Source: Saxidomus purpurata
Taxonomy: Eukaryota > Mollusca > Bivalvia > Venerida > Veneridae
Length of the DNA stretch: 64,000 nucleotides
Assembly (NCBI GenBank): GCA_022818135.1
Contig: JAFMSR010000017.1
Span: 11,856,561 to 11,920,560, forward strand
Direction of reading: 5' to 3'
Below, one piece after another: positions 36,480 through 48,008 of the stretch. Every line of letters begins with the position of its first letter. The stretch's first letter is position 1. A program made the translations under genes and the position numbers. The notes beneath the pieces are model-generated. The model did not search any database and was not told where the DNA came from. It was given only the letters and a program-made list of their open reading frames with translations.

Positions 36480-38950
36480 ATGTATTTATCACTTTTCGTT
36501 CATTGAACACATTATAGATGTGTGTAGACATATAATCTGCTAGATATAAACATAAGTAGTACCCCTACAAGGACGGAGCAAAAAACAAAACTTTTTGTAT
36601 TTCATGCTACAGTTGGGATGATCCACAAGACCGAAAATAAAAAAGATTTTACATTAGCTATTGCTAATCCAGTTCAGTTTAGGTTGAAAATTCCCATCAC
36701 TCGAATTTTTTCAGAGGAACGGAGTTTGTGATGGACTGGCTAAGAGAATTCAGATATGTTGAATAGCTTTATTTGGCTACACAAAAACTTTTCAGTTTCC
36801 AAGAATGATTGTTAGTGATTTTTCAGTGATCAGTCAATGGTCGTTAACTTATTTTTATAGTGAAAATATTACAACACTATCGATGGAAACAGCACAGTAT
36901 CAGATACAAACAAGAGCTGTCCCTCGCAAGTGACTAATGCCCCCGAAAGAGGTGCCTCACAGTCTGTGTTCTCTCCATGTGCTCAATAAATGTGCTATGT
37001 AATTTTAAAATCCTTCCATGCATGACAGAGTAATCATGCATACAGTATTCCATTACTTTAAACACTAAGTGTGACCTTGACCTTTGAAGTAGGGACTTGG
37101 GTCTTGCACGCAACACATCCGCTTGATGTGCTAGACATTTGTGCCAAGTTATTTTAAAATCCTTCAAAGCATGATAAAGTTATAGTCCGGACACAGATGT
37201 ATGCATATATACAGGATTCCATTACATATAAACTCCAAGTGTGACCTTGACCTTTGTGGTAGGGATGTGGGTCTTGCACGCGACACGTCGTCTTGATGTG
37301 CTAGACATTTGTGCCAAATTATTTTAAAATCCTTCAAGGCATGACACAGTTACAGTCCGGACACGAATGTGTGCATATATGCATATATACAGGATTCCAT
37401 TACCTTCAAACTCTAAGTGTGACCTTGACCTTTGAGCTAGGGACGTGGGTCTTGCACGCGACACGTCGTCTTGATGTGCTAGACATTTGTGCTAAGTTAT
37501 TTTAAAATCCTTCAATGCATGACAAAGTTACAGTCCGGACACGAATGTGTGCATATATGCATATATAGAGGAATCCATTACCTTCAAACTCTAAGTGTGA
37601 CCTTGACCTTTGAGCTAGGGACGTGGGTCTTGCACGCGACACGTCGTCTTGATTTGTGCATATATAGAGGATTCCATAACCTTCATACTCCAAGTGTGAC
37701 CTTCACCTTTGAGGTAGGGATGTGGGTCTTGCACGCGACACGTCGTCTTGATGTGCTAGACATGTGTGCCAAGTTATTTTAAAATCCTTCAATGCATGAC
37801 AGAGTTACAGTCCGGACACGAATTTGTAAGTGGGGACGCACAGACAGACGGACAGACAGACAGACGGACGGTGCGATTTTAATATGCCACCCTTCGGGGG
37901 CATAAAAAGGCAACAATAATCTTTCTCTGCAAAACCATTATGTACAGCATTAGAATGTTCTTGAAGAAAAAAAAACATTTCTTAACGAAACATACTTTTT
38001 GCCTAGCGTTGGCAGGCCTTCTTATGAAATATAATTATTTAAAGGAACTACAGAAACTAGTGTTTGAGTCATTTATAATGTTGTCCTCTAAATTATTCTC
38101 AGAACGAATAAAACCATTTTAACCAGACTACAAAATAGACGTTACAGTTTTGTAGTAATTGCATCAACTGAACGATACTTTAACATTAGATGAAATAAAT
38201 TAACATCCAAGTATCTTTAAAGAGTAGGAATTTCAAATATTTGGTACGAGTTCACCCTTTACAAGCCTTGTACAGCAGTATAAAACATAAGTTAGTATAA
38301 AGGACGTTATTGTACAGGATGTCAAGGAATGTGATATAAACATTCAAGTACGATCTTGAAATATAAAAGAATTATTTAATCTGCATAAATGCTCTTCCGT
38401 TTTCCCGTTTTGGTCTAAACGTTAGCTTGGAGATTTAATAAAGAATATGCTTCTTATAAGAAGAAACTCTAGCACAACAAACAGCTTGATTGAAAATCGA
38501 TTTCGTATTCTCAAACAAATTTATTTAAAAGATCGGTTACAACACAGGCTGGATGCATTTTCTGCTACTCTGGGGACACATTTAGTGCAAACCGACACAC
38601 TCTCAGTTGTTGACTGCTTGAAATACCAAACAATAGATGGACTGGAAAGATAAAACATATTTCTAAAGATAAGTCTTTGGTGTCAAGAACCACAAAGAGA
38701 GTAGGAGAAAACATAGAAGTTGAAATCTGAGCATCAGGAGAAGAAAAAGGAACAGTCTAAGAATATAAAAGACGAAAACGTCCGGAAATTGTCAAAATCC
38801 ACCTTTTATGTAAGATTATTGAAAAAATTGATCCAGTCTTCACATTTGTCAGTTACACGTATGGAGATTTCACAAATGTGTAACACTGCATTTTCATGTT
38901 GCTTACACACTGACAAGCGTATAACGCAATGCAAGCACCTGCTATGAATA
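36480..38950. repeat. Local tandem duplication, unit 1
   Basis: Collinear with 39500-41260: 'gacatataatctgctagatat', 'aggacggagcaaaaaaca', 'ttacattagctattgctaat', then a 3' part with 'gagatttaataaagaatatgc' and 'caatagatggactgga'. Unit 1 carries repeat B (36908-37908), absent from unit 2. Its distal end (38680-38950) is a decayed version of the protease-like sequence at 41170. Confidence 0.7.
36908..37908. mobile_element. Dispersed repeat B (~1 kb)
   Basis: Begins 'caagagctgtccctcgcaag' and ends 'cacccttcgggggcataaaa'; the ends share complementary 'gcccccgaaag' and 'cttcgggggc'. The interior is five or six ~160-bp units ('gtgaccttgacctttgaggt', 'gggtcttgcacgcgacacgt', 'aagttattttaaaatccttc'). 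Absent at the matching site in unit 2 (about 40059), so its edges are well placed. Confidence 0.8.
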
Positions 38951-39499
38951 CTTACAAAAATTACTTATTCTTAAAGGAATCAGTCTGTAGTTTTCTTGAC
39001 GTTTCGCACAACACTCGACCCCGCAACATTCAAAACACAACCCAAACACTGTAATCACACACCTAAAACAAATGTTGTGCATTTTAAGGATGATCATGTG
39101 TGACTCAATATAAACACCAGTAATTTGAGTCCAACACCAAAACCTTCATCCACCGGCTCAGCATTCTGTGTTTTCCCGTATCGCGAAATCTAACGACAAA
39201 AAAACACAATTTGCTAATGTTTACACTACAACTGAAAATTGTCTGCCACTGCTGTTCTTGCCGCATTGTTTTCGACTCTTGAAACACTGTAAATCAAGGA
39301 AACAATGAAAGATATCCATACCGTTTTTTCTTCTTCAATATTTGAAATCACCCGAGGCCCCTGTTAGAATGACCCTCGCACTCGCACCTAACTATAGACA
39401 GACATGCTTTCATACTTTGCAGCCATTACGTCACTTTTGCAAGGTCAATGTCACTGGTTTCACTTTCATCAAATGAATTAATCTCTATATTTGACAATG

Positions 39500-41260
39500 A
39501 AAATGAATATATGCCATGTATTAATATTTTAAAAACCATGCACTTGGATCTGCATTTTACTTGTAATATGTATATTTGACCATGGCCAAAGCGATAGCGT
39601 TTTATTACAAAGCATCTATATTGATTATTTAGTACATTTGTATTTATTCATCACTTTTAGTTCATTGAACACATTATTGATGTTTGTAGACATATAATCT
39701 GCTATATATAATATATGTAGAGCCTCTACAAGGACAGAGCAAAAAAAAACATTTTGTAGTGTGATGCCACAGGTGGAATGATCCACAAGACCAAAAATAA
39801 CAAGGATTTTACATTAGCTATTGCTAATCCAGTTCAGTTTAGGTTGGAAATGCCAATCACTCGAATTGTTTCTCAGAAACGGAGTTTGTGATGGACTGGT
39901 TACGAGAATTCAGAAATGTTGAATAGCTTTATTTGGCTACACAAAACTTTGCAGTTTCCAAGAATGATTGTTAGTGATCAGTCAATGGTCGTTAACAGAA
40001 CTTAATAGTGAAAAGAGCATTTAACACTATAAATGGAAACACCACTGTATCAGATACGAAAAACAACTAATAATGATTAAAATGTTCTTGACGAAAAAAC
40101 AATTTCTTAACGAAAATAACGTTTTGTCTCAAGTTGGCAGGCCTTCTAATGAAATGTAATTATTTAAAGGAATTACAAGAACAAGCGTTTGATTCTTTTA
40201 ATGTTGTCCTCTACATTCGTCTCGGAACGAATTAGACTATTTTATTCAGACTACAAAATTGACGCAAGTTTTGTAGTAATTACATCAACTGAACGATAGT
40301 TTAACATAGATGATATAAATCAACAACCTGTAGATGTTAATCCAAATTTAAAGAGCAAAAATTTCAAATATTTGGTACAAGTTCACCCTCTAAAAGCCTT
40401 GTATAGCAGTATAAAAACACAAGTAAGGCATTTATTGTACAGGATGTCAAGGATGTAAGCATTCAAGTATGATTGAGAAATATTAAAGAATTATTTTTAT
40501 GCATAAATGCTCTTCCATTCTTTATGTTTTGGTCGACACTTTTGATTGGACATACCCTATAACTGATGCCAAACTAAATAACCTCCAAAACATAAATAAT
40601 AGAATCTTTGGAAGTATTATAACTTTACCTAAAAGTTTCAGTTATGCATTTCTAGTCATCATCGATACAATCAGCGGTTTAAAATATACTATAGTACCGT
40701 AAACCATTCAATAATCAATGTACAGTTGCTGTTAAAAATTGGTGGATACAGAAAGCCAATATATTGATTAAATATGGTAAAGTGAGGCATGTTTCGCCGT
40801 AAGTTCTTCTCTGAAATTGTATTAATTTATCATTTTACGTTCATTGAACACTTAATTTATGTTTCGAGAATATAATCTGGTAGATGTAGGGAGTGGGGCA
40901 TTTAAGGGAGATTTAATAAAGAATATGCTTGTAATAAAAGAAACTCCAGCACATCAAATAGCTTGATTGAAAATCGATTTTGTATCTCTCAGTTGTTGAA
41001 CGCCTGTAGTACCAAACAATAGATGGACTGGAAACGTAAACATATTTCGAAAGATAAGTCGTTGGTGTTAAGAACCACAAAGAAAGAAGAAAACATAGCA
41101 GTTGATAGCTAAGCATCAGGAGAAAAAAGGAACAGTGGGAGAAATATAATAGACGAAAATGACAGGAAAATGTCAAAAATTCTCCCTCATGTGAGATTAA
41201 TGAAAAATTTAATCCAGTCTTCACTCATGTCAGATGTTTGTAGATTTCACAATTATGGTA
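39500..41260. repeat. Local tandem duplication, unit 2
   Basis: Second copy of the 36480-38950 unit without repeat B, containing a 400-bp dispersed repeat (40545-40895). The 3' part leads into the protease-like frame at 41170. The intervening 38951-39499 shows no recognisable gene. Confidence 0.7.
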
Positions 41261-41440
41261 ACACGTGCTGGTTAAATTCTGTAATCCAGGCATATAATCG
41301 AACAAAACTAGCTGACAAAGTCCCAGCAATTCATTATTCTCATAGCTATATAAAAACTTATCCTGATCAGTCAAGTCTGACGGCATTGATTTATGGATTC
41401 TTGTTTGATCATCCTGGTTGGAGATGCCTGAATACACAGG
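41170..41440 (+). pseudogene. Ubiquitin-specific-protease-like N-terminal fragment
   Basis: Open from 41170. Translation at about 41236-41290 contains FHNYGNTCWLNSVIQ, matching the Cys box of USP/UCH-type deubiquitinases (consensus G-x-x-N-x-G-N-T-C-[YFW]-[LM]-N-[SA]-x-[LVI]-Q), with the catalytic Cys present. The frame continues SSLTALIYGFLFDHPGWR and is cut at 41440 by the Naiad element; readable sequence resumes beyond it at about 45287. USPs remove ubiquitin from proteins. The His box is not seen, so only a partial, broken gene or relic is present. A related decayed copy is at 38680-38950. Confidence 0.5.
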
Positions 41441-41520
41441 AAAAAAACAAAAATAATATCAAACAGGGAACGCCACGTACCAAAAACGCAGCCTCCCCAA
41501 AACGAGCCCCACAGCACCCA

Positions 41521-41550
41521 GAAGTGCACACCACACACACACACACACAC

Positions 41551-41591
<41 letters not shown>

Positions 41592-41594
41592 ATC
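41521..41594. repeat. (CA)n/(CG)n microsatellite inside the Naiad 3' UTR
   Basis: Long CA run with a GCGCGCG interruption, followed by 'aatcatgtacacacac'. Every longer Naiad fragment has a version of different length, so the microsatellite belongs to the element and changes length from copy to copy. Confidence 0.85.
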
Positions 41595-42000
41595 ATGTAC
41601 ACACACAAACATACACCACCAACACACACAAGCATACAAAGCAAACACACGAGGACAAAACGAACAATTAACGGAACACAGTGGGGCACCGCCTTGGAAC
41701 GGTCAGTGGCAAAAACACCACTGGGGAGCTTAAACCGGTTTATGGTGCGCACCCAACCTCACTCTTACCCCCACCATGTTCCAAAGTCACAGGACAGTGT
41801 AAATAAAAGTAATCCCTGCTAGGTGAATCTCTAACACACGCAATGGAAACAAAAGGCATGGTATGTAAAACACAAAAATGCTCGTGTATAAATATATAAA
41901 AAAAGCAAACCTTGAGAACCAAAAAACGTATGTACTCAATGCCTTTGCAGAAGGCAGAGCACCAAGAGAAACACCCTTAAGGGCCCGACGAAACAGGCCA

Positions 42001-42064
42001 GAGGACAGAAATCAAAACAGTTTCGTCCCAGTGGGATTTAAAAACTGCCCATCACAGAGTCCTC
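42001..42064 (-). promoter_or_regulatory. SECIS-like element (type II form)
   Basis: On the minus strand, helix I GAGGAC (42064-42059) pairs with GUCCUC (42006-42001). After a small internal loop the quartet strands are UGAU (42054-42051) and UGAU (42014-42011). Helix II GGGCAGUUU pairs with AAACUGUUU (9 bp, three G-U). An unpaired AAA (42039-42037) precedes a mini-helix UCCC/GGGA with loop ACU. This is the order of a eukaryotic type II SECIS: GUGA core, AA motif, extra apical stem. It starts 12 nt after the final TGA. Folded by hand, not computed. Same sequence at 2729-2792 and 46387-46450. Confidence 0.75.
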
Positions 42065-42075
42065 CCCCTCTTCCG

Positions 42076-45000
42076 TCAGACACAATCAAAGAGGGAAGCA
42101 TAGCGTCCAACTGTAAACGGGTTGAACACCAAACATGCGGTGTGTCTCAAAACAGTCGGGTCGTAACCTCTTTTAACAAAACGTTTTATAATTTTAGCAA
42201 ATACAGTTGGAAAATTGCCATGACCCAAAATCTTACGAAGTTTGTAAACCACATCCCCATAAAAATCGGGTTTTGAAATACCTTCTCGCAGAAGAGTCTT
42301 TAGATTACTATTGAATTTCAAAACCAAATCAGAATTACGATAGTAAAATTTAGCAAAATATTTACGCAATTTGTAATAACGGTAGCCCTGTTGAAGAAGT
42401 TTATTTGTAATATATTGATTACGTTCATTGAAATCCTCAACATGACTACACGCTCTGGCAAACCGAATTAACTGAGAAATGTATACCCCATAAGATGTAG
42501 CATGAGGTACATCCCCATCCAAATGGGGGAAATTTACAATATTAAAATTAAAATCATCCCTCTTGTCATAAATTTTGGTATGTATAATATTGTTATAAAT
42601 AGAGAGATGTAAATCTAAAAATGAAGCACCAGTATCCAAATTGTTAGTTTTAATTAACTGGAGTTCCCGGGGATAAATAGTGTCCACCAATTGACCAAAA
42701 AACGGGTTATCCATATTAAGAATATCATCCAGATAGCGTGATGTATTATTAAAAGCAGTGATAATGAGTGCCTGCGTATCTGGAGAAAGACTCAACATAA
42801 AGTCTCTTTCATAACAATATAAAAACAAATCTGCGACAAGGGGTGCACAATTTGTTCCCATGGGAATACCGATTACTTGTCTGAAAACTGCATTCCCAAA
42901 CCTTATATAAATGTTGTTCAATAAAAAGGAAAGGGCTTTACAAACTTCGTCACAGGTCCACATAGTATAATGTTTAACAATACAGCTAGTAAAAAAAGCT
43001 TTATCGAAATTGCAGGCGAGAAATGTAGCATTCTCCCTGGCAAAAGTCTTTTGAATTAGGGCAGTTAGCTTGTCATTTATCAAATTATGTGGTAAAGTGG
43101 TATACAGAGTAGAAAAATCGTATGTACTGACTGAAGTTACTTTGTAATTATTAACTTTAAACTTATCCAGGATTTCGCCAGAAGTTTTGATTGACCAAAA
43201 TAAATGTTTACCAGAGTTTTCGTATACTTTATCACAATATCTTTTCACGTGGGCTTTTATAGCAGTTAGGCAAGATGTTAATAGTTTTGAAATATTTGTA
43301 GTGGTACAAGAGCTTGAATTAGCGATGAAACGAGCTTTATATGGTTGTTTATGTAATTTAGGAATCCAGTACATAGTAGGAAGTTTAATATGTTGATCAT
43401 CTATACGAACTTTCAAATTAGAAACTTCACTGATGTGATCAGTGACCACATTTTGTTCAACGGAAGGACTCAATATATAAGCTTTAGTGCTATTTAGTTC
43501 GTTTTGTAAAACATTAATATAATGTAGGCGTCAAATGATGATAATATTGTTGGCCGCCTTGTCTGCTGGAACTAAGACATACTTAGAATGAAATTCTTGG
43601 ATTTCCTTTTTCAGATGTCTTAAAGTAAACTTGGGTTTTGATGGAAGTAGGTGTTCATTTGTTTGGTAAAATTTTATACGAGAATCGACAATGTTAAAAA
43701 TACTTCGTTTCCAAGACGTTAATGCATTTGGATCAGCATTCTCACGACGACACCATTTAACACAAAAAGTTTCGATGGATTCCGCAATATGACCACGACA
43801 AGCATGAAAATCAATAGTAGAAGGAATTCTGTATTTTGGTCCTTTAAAGAATAAATTACGAATACGCTTGTCTTTAATAATATCAAAAATACCAGTGATG
43901 ACATGACCGGCATCTGAATAGCAAAATTTCGAGTTTTTACATTCGCAGTAAGAAGGGGTATTTGTTTGAACATCTAGGTCGGAAACAATTTTATTGTAAT
44001 TGAATATAACATTTCTAACAGGTGTTTTATATTTATAACAGATAATAGGAACTTCGGAGTTTCGGAAATACTTAGGCACAGAATCAACGACACGTCTATC
44101 ACGAAATATACTGGGTACATCGATGAAGTCAATACCTTTATTAATGAAATGAATTTTAAGAAAATGTCTATTATGATCAGATTGAGTGTCAATGTGTGGA
44201 CGGAGAACGTGTTGTGTATAATTTTGGATAAGATATGACACAGTGTAAAACGGATCTGTTTGAATAACGTACTGGTCCGCTTCCTCGTCTAGTTTTTTAA
44301 GAGACTGAATAGATAAAGATGTGAGACGAGAAAGCATTGAATGTCTACCAGAGTTTGAAAGAATTATATCGAGGTCTGCAACAGAAATATTGACTTTTGA
44401 TTTACGCTTAATATTACCATTGCGTCTAATTCCATGAGACCTAGATTTACGTTTCCTAATATTTAAAATTGAAAATATATCAATATCAGGGTTTTTAGAG
44501 ATATTACCTTCTTGATAAATATTATCATTTAAGCCCAACGGAAACGGTGACTGTAAATTTTTAATCCATTTGAATTCTGCTAAATGTCTGGCTTTGATTT
44601 TAAAACTAGATGTACAATTTATATCATAGACGATTTGCTCTACTGGCTGAATGGTTACCTGATCAATTGTATGGCCAGATTTACGAAAGTGTTGATATAA
44701 AAATGTAGTGAACTTTTTCCGACTTCGCATTTTGTAAGAATGCTCGCGGAAACGAATTTTTAAAGATCGCCCAGTTTGCCCAACATACTGAATACCACAA
44801 TTGGGTGCGTTTCAAGTCAGTACATAAATCATGTGGGACGTATTTCAATCAACGTCAGAGTTAAGTACCACATTAAAAGTTCTGCCGTTAACATTCGAGG
44901 TAATTGTAGACCTGTGCGATAAATGATTGCAACAACCGCACCTCTTAGCATTGCACTTGTTAATAGAACGGTACCCTCTACATCTCTGCGGAAAATTTGT

Positions 45001-45294
45001 ATGTTTTATTTTATATTTCTTCAGTATAGTAGAAGTTAAAGGTGATAGACGAATACGTAGATTATTTCGAAAAACAGCTGGAGAATTAAAATGAGTACGT
45101 GGAATATAAAATGACTGTGCAGAATGTAGCTTTAAAGGAGAAAGGCAGATAGATGGTGTATGTCTTAAAAAAGTACTGTTGTTATTAGGCAGATGTACAG
45201 ATGATGCAGAGTGTAACCGAAGAGGTGAAACATGTAAACATGTATTTAACATGTAAACATGTAAACATGTAAATATTATAAACATGTCTTGCAA
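42076..45294 (-). CDS. Naiad GIY-YIG/reverse transcriptase polyprotein, putative selenoprotein
   Basis: Read from ATG 45294 with TGA as selenocysteine at 44847-44845, 44814-44812 and 43533-43531 (residues 150, 161, 588), this is one 1072-residue protein ending at TGA 42078-42076. Residues 114-125 hold a Cys-rich finger (CNAKRCGCC). GIY-YIG endonuclease: IYV 156-158, YVG 170-172, R176, R181, H185, probable catalytic E240. The CxC linker is CEC at 450-452. RT: PKLHK 644-648, YDFSTLYT with Asp726, GIPMGTNCAPL from 809, YLDD with Asp856/857. No other stop or frameshift. The three TGA sites are where I expect Cys in related elements (the xCxT of the finger, LTC before YVG, and the C after ADKAANN-IIII). 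It would nick DNA and copy its RNA by target-primed reverse transcription. The true start codon could be further downstream. Confidence 0.85.
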
Positions 45295-45541
45295 TACCTT
45301 TTTTTCTCATCGTCAACAGAATGGCCAAGAGTTTGTCTCAGAAGTCATGTACCGAGAGGAAAAATCTACAATAGATTCAATGAAGACCAATGCTTACTTC
45401 TTCGTATTGACAAAATATTTCTCACATTATTCCAACCAAACAGTAATAGAAAATAATGTTAGATCTATGGTTAGATTAAAGAAGATATCGATATGGAATG
45501 TTCATCATGTAAAGAGTCGTAGAGTTGTTGTTGAACATTAA
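45287..45541 (+). pseudogene. Protease-like fragment continuing beyond the Naiad insertion
   Basis: Open frame reading FFSHRQQNGQEFVSEVM, similar to the QQD/QDSHEF box that follows the Cys box in ubiquitin-specific proteases, then about 50 codons without recognised motifs and a stop at 45541. Same strand as, and in the expected order after, 41170-41440, which supports one gene or gene relic split by the retroelement. No catalytic His seen. Confidence 0.4.
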
Positions 45542-45581
45542 ATGAGTGGATGCGATTTATTACAGAAAGCCTCTATATTGA

Positions 45582-45808
45582 TTAAAGCTGCTCGCTCTCA
45601 GTTACCGTTGAAATTTTTTTTTTAATTGACATACTTATTCAGTAATATAAAACTAAAGGCTAGAATCAAAATTTAAGCAAAAACCTAGGTAGGAATTTGC
45701 AGAAATCGATTGAAAATGTCGGTTACACGGCACCGCTACACTATATTGTTTATAACACTACATTGTTTATATTAAAATTTCTTCGTAGCGTATTTTTTTG
45801 TAGCTTTA
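45582..45808. mobile_element. TTAA-flanked MITE, inserted in the 400-bp repeat
   Basis: Ends 'ttaaagctgctcgctctcag' and 'gtagctttaa'. The host repeat elsewhere reads 'attgattaattctggtaaaatg' (complement at about 4075-4100), with one TTAA where this copy has TTAA on both sides, demonstrating target duplication. Internally shortened. Confidence 0.75.
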
Positions 45809-45885
45809 ATTGTAGTAAAATGAGGCATTTTTGGCCATAGGTTCTCCTTTGAAATTGTATTTATTTATCATTTTACGTTCATTGA

Positions 45886-46477
45886 AACAAAAATAATATC
45901 AAACAGGGAACGCCACGTACCAAAAACGCAGCCTCCCCAAAACGAGCCCCACAGCACCCAGAAGTGCACACCACCAACACACACACACACACACACATAT
46001 ACACTACCAACACACACTAGCATACAAAGCAAACACACGAGGACAAAACGAACAATTAAAGGAACACAGTGGGGCACCGCCTTGGAACGGTCAGTGGCAA
46101 AAACACCACTGGGGAGCTTAAACCGGTTTATGGTGCGCACCCAACCTCACTCTTACCCCCACCATGTTCCAAAGTCACAGGACAGTGTAAATAAAAGTAA
46201 TCCCTGCTAGGTGAATCTCTAACACACGCAATGGAAACAAAAGGCATGGTATGTAAAACACAAAAATGCTCAAGTATAAATATATAAAAAGCAAACCTTG
46301 AGAACCAAAAAACGTATGTACTCAATGCATTTGCAGAAGGCAGAGCACCAAGAGAAACACCCTTAAGGGCCCGACGAAACAGGCCAGAGGACAGAAATCA
46401 AAACAGTTTCGTCCCAGTGGGATTTAAAAACTGCCCATCACAGAGTCCTCCCCCTCTTCCGTCAGACACAATCAAAG
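45886..46477 (-). mobile_element. Naiad 3' fragment with SECIS (592 bp)
   Basis: From the A-rich tip after 'gttcattga' to 'acaatcaaag', just after the RT stop region. Contains the SECIS-like fold (46387-46450). A ~34-bp stretch of the target ('ttttacgttcattgaacaca' and on) occurs again just downstream, so the insertion was accompanied by a local duplication. Confidence 0.85.
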
Positions 46478-46559
46478 AACACATAATCTATGTTCCGTTT
46501 TACGTTCATTGAACACATAATCTATGTTCCGAGAATATATTCTGCTAGATGTAGGGAGT

Positions 46560-46857
46560 GCCCATTTAAGCTTACCGAGAGCAAAGACGCGTAAAGGTGA
46601 CTACCGTCTACTGGACAAATTTGAAAGTCATTCTATTTAGGACACAGAAGGCGTAATATGAATTGTCCTTACCACCGAAATGACGATATGATTTAAGACA
46701 GAAAAAACAAAACGTTCAATCCCCACAAGTAAAATGATAAAGAGACACACTTTGAAAATATAAATCACAGGAATGTGGTCCATGTTTTACAGTGGCACTC
46801 CCTATAGCTGGTGTCGAAGACAATTATAGAATATTTGTATATTTCCTAACCTAGCAG
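46560..46857. other. Short non-coding stretch
   Basis: No gene or known repeat recognised. Confidence 0.35.
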
Positions 46858-47172
46858 TTTAAAGCTGCTCGCTCTAAGATGTTGGTAAAATAATTAATTT
46901 CTTCATACTGTAGGTAAATAACGTATTTAAGAACATGGTGATATATAAAAAGGCTCCAATTCATGTCACGTACATCTCTAAATTTCGAAGAATACGCTAC
47001 CAAACTCAAAAGAAAAGCTTAATTCCAATATAAAAATATAGTGTAGCGGTGCCGTTTAACCGACATTTTCAATCGATTTCTACATAGATTTTTGCTTATT
47101 TTTGTAATGTAGCCTTTAACGTTGTGTATAAGAATTTCAATTTTTTTGAACAGTAACAGAGCGAACAGCTAT
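46858..47172. mobile_element. TTAA-type MITE, degenerate right end
   Basis: Left end 'tttaaagctgctcgctctaag', right end 'agagcgaacagctataag' with substitutions. The internal 'gtagcggtgccgtttaaccg' matches the family. Confidence 0.6.
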
Positions 47173-47368
47173 AAGCTACACATTCCAGTCATCGTGGAGA
47201 ACATCATCGTCTTGCTGCAGTACCGTAAATTATGGAATAACCTATACGAAGTGAAAGGGACATACCCTATAACGATGTCGGCTAAATAACCTCCAAAACA
47301 TAATAGAATCTTTGGAAATATCATTACTTAACCTAAAAGTTTCAGCTATGCATTTCATTCCTTATCGA

Positions 47369-47646
47369 TAAAAACAAAAATAATATCAAACAGGGAATGC
47401 CACATACCAAAAACGCAGCCTCCCCAAAACGAGCCCCATAGCACCCAGAAGTGCACACCACCAACACACACACACACATACACTACCAACACACACTAGC
47501 ATACAAAGCAAACACACGAGGACAAAACGAACAATTAAAGGAACACAGTGGGGCACCGCCTTGGAACGGTCAGTGGCAAAAACACCACTGGGGAGCTTAA
47601 ACCGGTTTATGGTGCGCACCCAACCTCACTCTTACCCCCACCATGT
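47369..47646 (-). mobile_element. Naiad 3' fragment (278 bp)
   Basis: Inserted after 'tatcgataaa' of the 400-bp repeat and truncated at 'taccccaccatgt'. No SECIS remains. Confidence 0.8.
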
Positions 47647-47977
47647 ACATCTAGCCGATTATATGATTGAAATACAAGTTATAGCATTCCAAAAGTTCCT
47701 TCTAGGGCACATCTGTCTATATATATTATTGAAGTACAAACTACGACAGTCTAAGCAAATTCAGGCATTAGTATCTACAATATTAATTACCCCAGGCACC
47801 TGTTACTACGTCACGCTAGATCTGCTTTTATATGGTCACATGGTAAGTTCGCGCCAATACTTCCAGCAACAATATTAGCATATTTTTACGCTATGAAAAC
47901 ATATGTAAATTAACATTCTTTCAGCTATTTGTCAAACTCATAATGCAAAAGCAAACGCATTGTCGGGTGAATTCTGC

Positions 47978-48008
<31 letters not shown>

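Larger units (their letters stand above)
41441..45286 (-). mobile_element. Naiad-type Penelope-like retroelement, apparently intact
   Basis: On the minus strand: a 5' tip in an acatgttt microsatellite, one 1072-codon frame with three in-frame TGA codons, a SECIS-like fold, a ~560-bp 3' UTR with a GT/CA microsatellite (plus strand 41531-41590), and the terminal 'gatattatttttgttttt'. The domain order, GIY-YIG before RT, is that of the N-terminal-endonuclease Penelope-like elements (Naiads and Chlamys) rather than canonical Penelope. It has split a protease-like sequence (41170-41440 and 45287-45541). The 5' boundary is approximate; no pseudo-LTR is seen and no clear target duplication can be defined. 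Confidence 0.88.

Noticed and set aside
42076..44730. Two separate RT and endonuclease genes
   Set aside because: The ORFs are in one frame, separated by single TGA codons, and match consecutive parts of one known protein type.
45236..45282. Acatgttt repeats as a telomere-like tract at the Naiad 5' end
   Set aside because: The 8-bp acatgttt-type unit is not a telomere repeat. It is better read as a short microsatellite at the insertion edge.
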